From Magallana angulata (Eukaryota > Mollusca > Bivalvia > Ostreida > Ostreidae), in the NCBI RefSeq assembly GCF_025612915.1, contig NC_069116.1, positions 20,723,001 through 20,787,000 on the forward strand: a stretch of 64,000 nucleotides of DNA, written 5' to 3'. The translations under genes and the position numbers were made by a program. Positions 13,901 through 24,980 of the stretch are shown here, piece by piece (position 1 is the first letter of the stretch; each line of letters opens with the position of its first letter). The notes under the pieces are model-generated. The model was not told the origin of the DNA. It saw only the letters and a program-made list of their open reading frames with translations, and did no database searches.

Positions 13901-16900
13901 TTTCATTGCTTCCAATCACAAATTCGGTGACCAGTTATATTGTAAAACTAATAATTATCACATGACTTAATTGGTTTTAAATTAGCAGATCGAGGTCATA
14001 GGAAGTTTTAATGGTTAAACATGTACTCCGAAGTGAGAATTTTAATTTCATTGATATCAGTTCACAGATAAATATAAGGTTTTTTATTATCGCTTGAAAG
14101 TTTTAATTCTACGTGTGCGACAGATTTTGTTTCACGTTTCACGTTTAGTATATTTCATCAAAGTCATTATCTCTTACCCCTCGTATTTAATTGAAAAGCG
14201 CAGTCCCATATTTGCGGTGACTTGTAAATGAACGACTGCGACTGCGCGAGTCAGCAATGGTCGTCTGGAAATAACATTTCGTCCTACTAGAAGTGCAACA
14301 TATTCTGAAAATAAAATAACAAACATATTCGTTAAATGAACTATAAAGCACTAAAAAAAGAAGGAAGAGCTCTTTTTTCATCACACATACTTCTATTGAT
14401 GACTTTTTGGCGAAGTTTGTCTCCCAAATTTATAGCATTATCGAATCCCTTGGACACATTTTCTGGCAGAAGATTGATCCTATCTTCAAATGTCTCGACT
14501 GTAAACAAGAATTGAAAAGTCAATTATAAATTGTGTGAAAAGATATGGATAACGCAGACAGTTCATATACACAAAGATCAACCATAGGGATGTCAGAATG
14601 TTGCACTTTTGTTGGCAATTATTTCAATGAAAAACCATTCATTGAGGAAAAAAATGAAATAGAAGCCTGAATGATAATTGGTGTACTTTATAGCAACACA
14701 TTACTTGGATATGTCTTTTATTCAGCCATATGTTTTTGTGAATATGGGTAACGAATAACACTTCAAACGTGGTGAATAATAATGTTAAGTAGGTGCTATA
14801 GAAAATGAGAGATTCTTTGAAAAAGTCTTGTTACTCATTAAGATAAAAATAAAGTAAGATTAAGGGATGATGGACGTAAAGAAGCAAGCGCAAAGAAAAC
14901 AGCTTAACGTGCTCAATGAATGTTCTCGGAGCTCGAGCCCGACATAAACAACGTATAAAGGCGACGACTGACGAAAAGGTGTGTATGAAAACAAGCACGT
15001 TTTTAATAAAAGTTCAATATTTTGCTCTGAATGAGGTCGCCAGACACTGGTTTTCTGAAGATAATTTTACCAGCAAAAGTTGGTTGCCAAAATCCGATAC
15101 ATTACTGCATTCAATAATGCTTTTAAAATTTTTAAATAAAATATTTCATTCTAATTTAATACCATTCAAAATCGATCTAGTTTTCAAAGGTTCTTTCACT
15201 CTTTCAGTTCGAAGTAGAAGTGTTTGTTCTTCTAATGTTACTAAATGAGACCAACAGGTTTGTTTAAATATTTTCAAAAACGCTAGACAAGATGTTGTTT
15301 CAAAAAATAAAAAAAATTAACATTTAATCACGTACATGTGAAATTTAATCGTATGCCACTTTGGAAATGCAAAAAATGTTGATGACTTTAAACTCCTATT
15401 AATCGAAGATTATCGTGGTGTATTTTTCACACTTTTAACTTCGAACACCTAGCGCGGTCGTATGAAGAGGTTTTCCGATTGGTGATAGGACCACTTGAAC
15501 TTGTTCAAGAATCAGGGGGTATTAAATCGATACAAAATATTGGTCTGAAGAGCAAACAGAGAGGCGATGAAGAGTAAATAGATTGTGCAATTCAAACAAG
15601 TATGGGGGTATGATATGAGATTCTCTGCAGATCAAGAAGTCGGCAGCAAGCTTCGACCAGACGCTATTTACGCATCTGAAAGCCAGGTAATCCTTCCTTC
15701 AAACATGTGAAGTGTTTGCATGTATTTCTTTAAAAACAGCTACAAAATTTTTATATATACTCGAAATGCTTAACGGATGAGTAACCCACCTGTTGATATT
15801 CATTGTTTTTGACTAATTTCTATAATCTGTTGGATTTCAATTTTTTTATCCCTCAATCTCTCTCACTCATCCAGTTTGCGCTTCTTAGTTGCTAATGAAA
15901 TACGACAAATTGCACCACACACACAATCACTCATTTGAATAACAAATTCTTAAACCTCATACCCCCATGTAACCTAATTACTACCCCCTACAGCAATACA
16001 ATGCAGAACTATATACAGTCAAGCACAAGAATTGCTTTCATGGGCCATCACGGAAAAGACCTTAGTGTAAGATGTCCCATTATTTCCCGATATCTTTTTT
16101 TAATTTGAAGACCTTTGTTTCTCTCAGTTATTTCCGGAAGTTGAAGACAGAGATTCCGATAGATTGCTATGGTAATTGTCGTCTTACGGTCGGGACTAGG
16201 TTAACGAGCCAATTGACCTTAATTTGGTGACAGATTTTGTAGACATTGCAGACAAGAATATTGTTTCTCGGACTAGAAAGTGCTACTGTTTCTCAAAGTC
16301 AAAGAATAAGCGAGATCGGTTTTTTTTTAATCTTTATCTTCTTTCTGCCCTTAGATTCAATAGAAATAATGATTATGTACGTGTAAAATCAAAACATGAA
16401 AAATTAAGGTTAAAAAATATTCTGTACGTGTAAAAATAACACTGCTTTATAAAGTGCATTATGACTTCATCTACATGTATGTTGGCCATATACGCATTTT
16501 GTTTTCAATAGCTACAAAACGATGATATTTTAGATTTTATTCAGTGGCAACTAAAGGGTATGTTAAATCTCAACGACACTTCACATTCCATCAGCATACC
16601 GATTCGTGGGATCTCTCCGGGGGATCACTCGACAGACCGGGAAACTCCGTGGGTGTAAAAAGCCCTCGAAAGTGACCAATACTGTCACCAACACTAAACA
16701 CAAAGAAGGGCGGTGGGATCGAGTGAGTTGAAACCAGGTCAACTATACTTGTAACGCTCTCAAGATATATTAATCATTATTTTTCAATGGTTTGAAAATA
16801 TGATAAGGTAGCGATTAATCCATTAGATCTACTAATTGGACTTATTTTTAAGGCAATTATGGATAATGTTTCATTTATACAAGAAGGTGTACGCTGGATT

Positions 16901-19900
16901 CAAGAAACAAATGAAACTGATGTAAAGATGGCGCCAATATGTTGATGTAATATCACTGTAATGTAGAAAATTTCGTCGTTTTTCCGTACTTCTATTTCGG
17001 TCAACCCTAAAATACTCCTACTTTCATTAAACGTGAAACCGATCATATCGTCTTAATGTCTTGACACGAATAAAAAAAACCCTTATATTAGGCAATTAAA
17101 AGCAATCCAATTCTGGAAGAAATAGCAAAATCAGGCTTTTGATTAACGCTTTAATTGTTAAATCAGCAATAAATATTACTGGTAAACGGCCGGGTTAATT
17201 GTTTTGTGCTGTGCGTTCTCATTACCTTCTCCGGGACAGGACTTGCAGCATTTGCCCTTCCGAAGAACAGGACTGTCGCACTCGGGAACAGGACAAAGGT
17301 TCCTAATGTTTTTACATGTCACTTTACCAAAATGCTGTGCGATTCCTTTCTTTATGTTCTGTAAGAGAGAGAGAATTTAATCATTAAGATGAGAAATTTG
17401 GAGGGACTTCTCGAATTTTCAATATTTACTCTCTTGGAAAGAAGATAACAGTTAATTCATTATTGATATATACAGAAACCGATTCAGCGGTGTGTAATTG
17501 AACCATTTGAGTCTCATTAAAAACAAAGAACTGATTGCATATGATAAACTATTCATATTTAATAGGTAATTACTTCACTCTTTACTCACTCAATCATTCA
17601 TGTTTTGATATAAAAAAATTGTGGAAAAAATTCAATGTTTCAAAGGACCTGAAGTACATGTATGTTTACAGATAATCAATGTCCATATTAAAGAATGCTT
17701 TATTCGCTGGTCTTACATCATCTAGAGATTTCAAGAATCATTATGATACAAGAAAATAAATTTATCAACCTGTCGTTCGGCCACATACTTGAAAATAATA
17801 TTCAATTTATTTGCCAATAAATCTATAAGAATAAATACAAATCAATCCGAAGCCGTCTAGAAGGAATTTAGATAAAGAAACTAATGATTTATTCGTTCCA
17901 AAAAGCTTATTCATAGCATTGAAATGGCCTCTGTACGTTCGTCCACCGTAAATTTCGTTAAGGGTGTGAAGTAATTTTGTTTCTCTAATCCCCACGATCA
18001 AGCTATCGGCATACTCGGACCCTTCAACTAATCCACAAGTACCATTCTACATTCAAAACGTCTCAATTGCTTTTGAACTTCTCGGCTTGCAAAAAGAGAC
18101 TGGTTTAATCCTGGCGATATAAATTATTCAAGTGAGGGATGGCAACTTTTAATAAATGTTTCGCACCGTCTTTTAAAAGTGACGAGGGTTTTTGTTGTGA
18201 AACATGGTTTACTTTTCCAATTAAATGGCAACATGATTTAGACTGTTTCCGATTTGGTAAACCAACAGAAATGGGTATGTGGGATATGAATGACAGGGAA
18301 AGAATGTTTCTTTGTCACCTTAGGATTAAGATAACCAGCAAAGACATTAACATGACACATGTAGGTGTCTATATCCACAGATTGTTAATACAAATACATA
18401 TTTAATCAAGGATTCTTACCAAATTTTGCTTTATCTTTCAAATTGGTTTATACATATACATGTATGTATGATCATCAATAACTCAGAAAATGGAGATCGT
18501 TTATGTAAACAAGAAATTTTCATTCATACATGCACAGTGTATACCTAAACAAGTTTTGACTAAATTTACACATAAATCATAGTTTATGTGAGAAGAATTA
18601 TTTACTAAATGCAAGTTTCTTCGATCATATTCAACATTGTTACTAAAATAAAACCGTAAACGCACAAGCAGTTAAGCCTTCTTCAACTTGAACTTTTTCT
18701 TTTTCGCCATCAGCAGTTTTGAGTTCTGAGTCATGTTTTCACGACATGTTAATAGCTTGTACAGCAATTCTTAAAGCGTATCATCCAATGTCCTCTTTTG
18801 TTCGGTAATTATATTCAAGTGCTCTTAGTATTTTCTTTTGCAGCCAATGGCCTTGTAAGATTGTGTGCTAAATTTTATTGGAAAAAAATCAGTCATGGAA
18901 ATTCTGCACATTAAATAATGCCACACAATTTTGGTCTCATTATTTCAATAAAACGTGACTTCTTACACTTATTTGTGATAAGGAAAGATTTTTTGACTGA
19001 ACATGTTACTTCTTACTCAAATACAGTCTTCCGCATTCTTAGGGTACCATAATGCACGTACTTAATAATCTCTGCACTAAAATACCATATATATCATCAA
19101 AACTTCGAAACAGGATTTCTTATTCAATTAAAAATATTAGTATAAGTATCCTTCGTACAATAATGTAACTTTAACCGGATGTTGGGACCATTTTGTAGGT
19201 GAGAGAGTGAAAACGACATCCTGTCAATTTTTAACCGCCAATTATCCGGAATCAGTTACCGTTTTTTTATTCCTCTCAGATTTCTGAAGTTGCATATTCA
19301 TTCATAAAGCAGCCGTTTATAGTCGATTATCTAAAAATGGTCCAGGAAAATAGACCCTTGTAGGAGGACTGTCGATTCAAAGCAAACAGGGCCTTAATTC
19401 TTTGATGCAATTATAACTTAACTGTACGACCGAAAAGTTGACAGTTATCCAACATAAAGAATGTCAAGCAAGACTTTAATGAAAGACGCGAATCCATGGG
19501 GATGAAATTTTATTGCCTGTTCAAAATAATGAGTTATGGGAATTCTTCCTTTTAATACCATCCTCAGTGGAATCTAAAAATTTGCTATATCAAAGTTTCC
19601 GACGGCAAAACATTTCTGTCAAGAAACTATGAAGGTGATCTCATTCTTAATCATTTTTTTCTCAATGGTAATTAAAAGATCCTGCCGACAGTTTAACCGA
19701 AGCAATAATAATATCACCATTCCATAATTTTATCACCCAGGATGCGATATTGAATCTGATCGTCGTACAAGTTTTACAGGAACCTCATCGTTACGTGGCC
19801 TTACATGATCAACTTTCCTGTTATGATCTCCATTTTATTATTGGCAGGAATAAATCATCATTTTGTTTTTATTTTCTCTATCCTTACGTTCGTTTGGTCA

Positions 19901-22900
19901 TGCATCACGTTCTGGAATAATTGGGTTATTAGATAATTGGTTTTCCCTGTTTTAACAATCAATGTCTTAATAAAACGTTGTCGAGTCCAAAAGAAAAGAT
20001 CTTTATCAATGCTGAAATGCGTTTTGTAGCATTTGCGAAGAACACCCCCACTCCCCCGATAACTGCAACAAAACAACAGGTAATGGTGAAATTGCAATGT
20101 AGGGATTAGGTAAAAAGTCTGGCATGATTGGTGACTATTTGGGTCTAAGCTAGTTGGCTTTGCCAAGTACTTGTTTTCTATAAAAATATACAAATGGTTG
20201 TTTTTTGTCTTTGAACTATCAACTTATCCCCGAATGGAATGTTATATTTTTGAATGAAATAGTAGAGGTTCGTGTTGTTTCTATTGCAACATGCATCATT
20301 AAGAAGAACACACATTAAATAATCAGACTAAATAATACGAAAGTCGGATCTCTTATAGCCGTAGCGTTGGCGGTTTCCTTTTTCCCACTTTTACACGGCT
20401 CGATAATTGCATTATGGTTGAATTCCGGAAGAACGACATTCAATGTACATATTCATTCATCTGGTGATAGACTTCTTTACGTCATTGATATGATCTTGAA
20501 CGATATTACATTATGTTTTAAGCATAAAAAATATTATCAGCATTTTCTTCCGGTTTCATTTTTTCTCTCCATCCACAATAAAATACCGCTGAGTTTTCAT
20601 TTTGAAAGATTGCTTAATAAAAGCTGTATACTCCTTAATACCACCGAAGAGATATATTTTGTAATGGCGGGGGTGGTAGAGTAGCTGTCCTCGTTTATAT
20701 CAAGACGACCTCCCCCCTCCCACTCACACTATAAAAAGTAAGTAGAATTAAATATCTTTACAAATACATAAAAATAATAAAAAAAATTGAATTTTAAGAT
20801 ACCCAGAGAGTAAAACTCTTACAGGTTTTATTTTCAAGATACACATCTTGCAAACACGTCGTTTCATGAATCGTGGAAGAAATGGAGAGTAAAAACTGCC
20901 AAATATTATCTTGCAGACTCCGACAGATTCTCTTTTCATATCAAATGAATATTGGCAGTAATTCTGTCTAGGTCAAGGAGATTAAAACATAACTGTATAT
21001 CTTAAAATCAAGTTCTAAGGAGTGTTCATTTCGAACACTGTTAGATAGATAATGAAGATAACCCAGCAATAAAAGACAAGGAAAAATTGTCATTCCCCAC
21101 CTCCGCTTGGAAAGAGAGTGCTTTAACCTTCCGAATGTCAGACAATTTGCAAAAATTCCTGACTAGCAATATTATCTCCTTTATCTCGCTATGTAACACT
21201 TTTTTCTTGTTAGTAATTGACATATTACATTGAAACATAAAACAAACATAACTGTCTATCATTGAAGAGCTTCTGCAAATACCGATTCTAAATTACCCAG
21301 TATCGCATCAGATGCTTGCATGTTCAAAGTATTGGAGAGACACTTGATCGGCCTACCGACTGCAAACACTAGTGTTTATGTCGTTTTTTTCTTTCTGTTA
21401 TCGTTCTTTAAGACTCTAAGGATTGTACAGTAAGCAAGATGCACACAAAATAGTTTAAAACCTTAGAAAAATGTCACGATTTTCTGGAGCTTACAACAAT
21501 CCAACTAGAAATTAAAGACACGGTCCAGGTTGCATATTATTTCTATCATTTTATCATGAGAATTGGGATTTCCCCACTCTCCCATTAATATTTAGTTATA
21601 TTGTACAATTTACATTCTGAAGAACGAGACTGACGTAACAATTACTTACCGGCACACACTGGCAGATGATACATACAGACGGTTCACCCGGGATCAAGGT
21701 GGGGTTAAACTTTACTCCCAGTTTATAGAAAGAACTTCCAAGATTACACCCTGTATGAAAACATTAAAAAAAGACATAAATAAATCTGTATACAATATGT
21801 GTGTCATAAAGTCTCTCGGACGTAACGCGTTCAATGGCGGAGTTATTATTATTTTTTTAATAATAATTATTTCATTTTATTTATTTCTGTTAAGGTGAAC
21901 AGTTTATGTATATTTATGTAATGGTGTTGTGTGTTGTGCTTGTACTATGCCTAAATAGTAGTCAGGGTTTGATACATGGTGCACGAGCCGTGCTCTATTA
22001 TGGCATAGTATGCTTACGTTATATAAACCTTTGTATACTATGCAAAAATATATGAGTATTGAATATATAGTGACAAACTGACAAAGGCATAATAATAGTG
22101 AATAGTATTTATCAAAACGAAGCTTGCTTGTAATTTGATAATTGTTGAAAAAAAAAAGAACAGGCATTAAGGACATTTTTTTTTTTACATTTTATATAAC
22201 CCTTGACCTTTCAGATAAAACGTCTAGCCTGTTTACATATAATAATTGTTGTCCTGTTCCTGTTCTGGAAATGTGCACAATTAGGGGAGAGTTATGATCC
22301 TCGACACTTTTCCTGTAATTAGCCAAAGTGTTACGTGAAAACGAGGTCATTTAGATTAGTGGGTTTATTTCCAGCCAGACACTTAGGATTTGTTTGAAAC
22401 ACAACAGATAAAGACATTTTGTGATTCATTTCTACATTTTTAAAATTTGGCATCCAAGTTGCTTTCTCATAGGCCCAGTAAACTTTGCATTTTGGCTTTA
22501 GAGTAAAAAGGCCTTGACAGCATGTCAAGTTTACTCAGATCTTCAAATGAAATGGAAAAAAAATATTTTTTTCAACAAATGCAAATACTATGAAAATATC
22601 TTAATAATCAAGAACGGTTCCACATATCAAATGTACTACAGTAAATTGTGATAATTATTCGATTTACCCAATTGTTTTTAATTTTGCATAATGCTAGATA
22701 ACAAAACTAATTTTGCAAAATAAAATGATTCAATATATTTGAAAAAAAAATGGCCGAGAAAGAGTACGAGATGTCCAAACAAAGGCATAGCCAGGTAAGC
22801 TTGATCTTAGTCATTATTGGATCTCCTCACTCAAGCCTCGTTATAACAAATTGAACTCGTCATTTCTTAGAGTTAAAAAGTGTGCTAAAAATATAATTGA

Positions 22901-24396
22901 ATTTTATGAGTTAACTTAAATTTTTGGAAAGGATCTTGTAAAGTTTTTGTTCGAAATACAAACGCATGATTAATGCGAGCTTGCTGCTAAACTCAATATT
23001 AGTCATGCTCTTAATTGACACAGCTAAATACCAGTTATTCTGCTAATCCGTAGTAACACGTGAACCACTGTTTCTGTGATTACTACCTGTCAGTTTCGCT
23101 AGGGACACTGTATTAACTTATTGGGATTCATTTCATTTCAAAGCAATGCATTTCCCAGTGTGTTTTTAAAAACAAAATTGGAGAAGAATTCCGTCAATTG
23201 ATAGAAGTGCATACTTTTTTCTGTTACTCATGTTACGTTAAAAACTTCATGGAAAGCAAAACAACATATTAAGTATTCATATATACACAATGAAATGAGT
23301 TCACGCGAATATTATTGCTTTCTATACAACAAGTGCTTCCAATTGCGAGTTTTTGCTAAAAAAAAAATACTAATAGCTCAGGTATATATAGTTTATTTCG
23401 TGACTCCAACTATTCCTTTAGTATACCCTACTCTTTTATTGGGCATTAAACTTTCTAATACATCAAAGCATCTTCCAAAAATCATATTTAAAAACATTAT
23501 ATGTAATCTGTTCGTAAAAAATCTCATTTCTTTGAGAAAACCTGCATGTTTTTTTGTGGGATTTTTCGCATTTGTTTCATATTTAATATCATTTTGAATG
23601 TTAAAAAAATCCAGAAATAATATCTGATTTTGCTTTTGTTACCTTAAAAATGATATATATCTTTATTCCTAAAGATTGAAAGCAATTGCTTTACTGAATT
23701 TATATTGTATTAATTATTTACATAAATCATGTACTAAGCATTTTTTTTTATTTCAGTGAATGAATGAACATAAACTATGTAAAGTCTAAAAAAAACTCTT
23801 CCTTTCAATTTCGTGTGTGGTGTCATTTGAACGAAGTCTGACATAAGTAGTATTGAAAATGTAAACAATGACCACCCTTTGATCAATTAAGTGATGAGTT
23901 GTGGAGGCCGTACCGTAATTGAATTCCATCAATAGAGAGATATAAGGCTCATGCAGTTAGAACTCTCTTGTTATGTTCTCTGCCAATTGTTTTCAGTCAA
24001 AAAAACAGCTGGATCTTGTATCTTTCACTCAGATTAATCATTCTAATTAGCGTATTTTTAGAGGCTCAAAATTGCCGGATTTAAAAAACCAGAAGGAACA
24101 TCAAACTTTTGAAACGTGCGTAAAGGCGCCACTCTTTTGAACAAAAAAAAATATATATCTTTGTGTACGGATATATTAAACAACTATTAATTAATTTTTA
24201 GGGTGATTTATTTTGCCGGTATCTTACCTGGATAATTATGATGCATATTCTTATAATCCACTTCCTCTGAAGATAAACCCTCGAATCTATCCTTTGGGCT
24301 CCCTTCGTGATTTTGTAAGAGGAATCTATCTCTCACACTTCCATCAACGTTTACAGCCATCTGGAGAAACACGCAGATTGTCAATAAAGAAGTCAT
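5382..24396 (-). CDS. CHRD: Chordin, secreted BMP antagonist (complete, 914 aa, 23 exons)
   Basis: Exons in order: 24228-24396, 21650-21750, 17226-17358, 14391-14498, 14178-14304, 12661-12751, 12234-12375, 11654-11782, 11470-11552, 11218-11359, 10924-11036, 9737-9871, 9469-9625, 9141-9370, 8294-8407, 7738-7914, 7416-7509, 7062-7189, 6792-6900, 6181-6246, 5808-5905, 5567-5660, 5382-5386. All introns read GT-AG and phases close to 2745 nt, stop included. Architecture: signal peptide, VWC1 (about 57-134), four CHRD repeats (about 171-658), VWC2-4 (about 687-748, 757-827, 850-913). This is the order in vertebrate chordin, which is about 955 aa. Chordin binds BMP ligands outside the cell through its VWC domains and sets dorsoventral BMP gradients. 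Weakest points: the last exon, which adds only an arginine and a TAG stop, and the donor of 11470-11552 (GTGCAA). Confidence 0.93.
8294..14304 (-). CDS. CHRD: Chordin exons 5-15: four CHRD repeats
   Basis: Four CHRD repeats, each of about 115-135 residues, are visible. Repeat 1 (exons 5-7) starts YVALLVGRN and ends in the GEVAG string. Repeat 2 (exons 8-10) starts STFTSILVSPNQYGIGG and ends FGTIKPSGTCGG. Repeat 3 (exons 11-13) starts AYVGVLSSGESLLYPQVALS and contains LAGRLFINVATERKS then LRGRI. Repeat 4 (exons 14-15) starts DVPFLMTSLPTSPTGVGGVA. The repeats share the beta-rich motif with a G-x-L/I-x-G ending. Exon 9 adds a basic linker (KQMKRIRRRK) that could be a heparan-sulfate-binding or proteolytic site; that is inference. 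Confidence 0.9.
10165..10252. repeat. hAT-like MITE fragment with a 26-bp perfect palindrome
   Basis: The stretch inside chordin intron 11 repeats GAGTAC/ACTCG strings and contains a perfect 26-bp palindrome at 10213-10238 with half-site CGAGTACCCGGTT. It ends in CGTTGACATCCCTA. The reverse complement, TAGGGATGTCAACG, has the look of a hAT terminal repeat. I cannot define the other end or a target duplication. Confidence 0.45.
10335..10822. repeat. Tandem pair of small non-autonomous elements in chordin intron 11
   Basis: Two copies of about 230-245 bp lie head to tail (about 10335-10561 and 10575-10822). Both contain ACAGTTTGCGAG, CCGACAGATCAACTGTTGCC, AATCAATAACACGTTTTCGC and GTGACGTCACCGGTCAACAG. 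The second copy has clean inverted ends, GTTATACCCCT at 10648-10658 and AGGGGTATAAC at 10812-10822, 175 bp apart; the first has a degraded left end. Recurrent AACAGT strings add further symmetry. The open frames across it on both strands are repeat artefacts. Confidence 0.6.
12752..14177. other. Chordin intron 5, no additional gene seen
   Basis: AT-rich intron of 1.4 kb between the exons ending at 14178 and starting at 12751 on the minus strand. I see no coding segment, RNA gene or clear repeat in it. Confidence 0.6.
14499..17225. other. Chordin intron 3 with a GC-rich patch
   Basis: A 2.7-kb intron. Most is AT-rich and featureless, but about 16580-16740 is locally GC-rich and non-repetitive, unlike its surroundings, with strings such as CTCCGGGGGATCACTCGACAG. 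It has no open frame. It could be a conserved regulatory element of chordin or an old insertion; the sequence alone cannot decide. Confidence 0.5.
17226..21750 (-). CDS. CHRD: Chordin exons 2-3: VWC domain 1
   Basis: Exon 21650-21750 gives GCNLGSSFYKLG and ends in the CxxCxC block (CIICQCVP). Exon 17226-17358 supplies the second half: KVTCKNIRNLCPVPEC, then GKCCKSCPGEG. Cysteine spacing is the VWC pattern and matches the first BMP-binding repeat of chordin. The two exons are separated by a 4.3-kb intron (17359-21649) with no other gene that I can see. Confidence 0.9.
17359..24227. other. Chordin introns 1 and 2 (apart from exon 2), no additional gene seen
   Basis: Two long introns (17359-21649 and 21751-24227) flank the small exon 21650-21750. 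Open frames inside them on either strand are short, low in complexity, and lack splice support or recognisable domains. Long first introns are common in animal developmental genes and often hold enhancers, but I see no specific motif that I can defend. Confidence 0.6.
24228..24396 (-). CDS. CHRD: Chordin exon 1: start codon and signal peptide
   Basis: The ATG at 24394-24396 opens a hydrophobic leader (MTSLLTICVFLQMAVNVDGS) typical of a signal peptide, followed by an acidic, charged stretch up to the donor CCAG|GTAAGA. An upstream in-frame ATG at 24505-24507 would put 37 polar residues before the hydrophobic core and would spoil the signal peptide, so I chose the inner ATG. Confidence 0.85.
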
Positions 24397-24965
24397 TTCA
24401 TTCGAAAATTTCTGATTAAATCCTTGGTACAAGCTGAACACCTGCAGCACTTCTGAAAATCTTTTGGAATCAAGAGGCCACCGCGCAATCCCAATAAAAC
24501 TGATCAAATACGCTGAATAGGACCCTCTCTCGCACGCAAGGATTCAAACGTCTGTATACAGTTGTAGTAAACTACCAATAAATATTTTTTGAAGTTAACT
24601 AACTTTTCACACTCTCTAATATCTACTATAAATTATTTCTTAAGTGAAATAGATAAATATCTGAGAACAAATATTCCCTGTATCGAATCCAAGCCGTGAG
24701 TATAAAAAGATTTTAAGTCCAACGGCAAATATTTCAACGCTGATATATTTACTAAACTGGAGGTGTGAAAACTGTATATACAAGACTTTACACCCAATCG
24801 GTGAATTGTTTTCAAATCGCAAATACGTTCGGAACTTGTTATCTTTCTTGGATGTAAGAAGAATTTCGTTATGATTACGGTTTCCTTTCCCTAGAAGTCG
24901 CGAGAAAGCTTTCGCTATTGGCTGTTTCTAAAAAGAACTAACAGAGAGCAACATTCCACCCGCTG

Positions 24966-24980
24966 TTTTATATACCCAAT
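24966..24980 (-). promoter_or_regulatory. Candidate chordin core promoter (TATA box)
   Basis: Read on the minus strand, this holds ATTGGGTATATAAAA: a TATA-like box (24966-24974) next to an inverted CCAAT motif. It lies about 570 bp upstream of the chordin start codon, so transcription could begin near 24935 and leave a 5' UTR of about 540 nt with upstream ATGs. TATA strings are frequent in AT-rich DNA, so this is only a candidate. Confidence 0.35.

Noticed and set aside
14580-14600. TAGGGATGTCA string in chordin intron 3 as a hAT terminal repeat
   Set aside because: Only the short terminal motif is present; no partner end or target duplication could be found nearby.
18139-18405. 88-codon plus-strand open frame in chordin intron 2
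   Set aside because: No recognisable domain, no splice or promoter context, and a composition like random AT-rich sequence.
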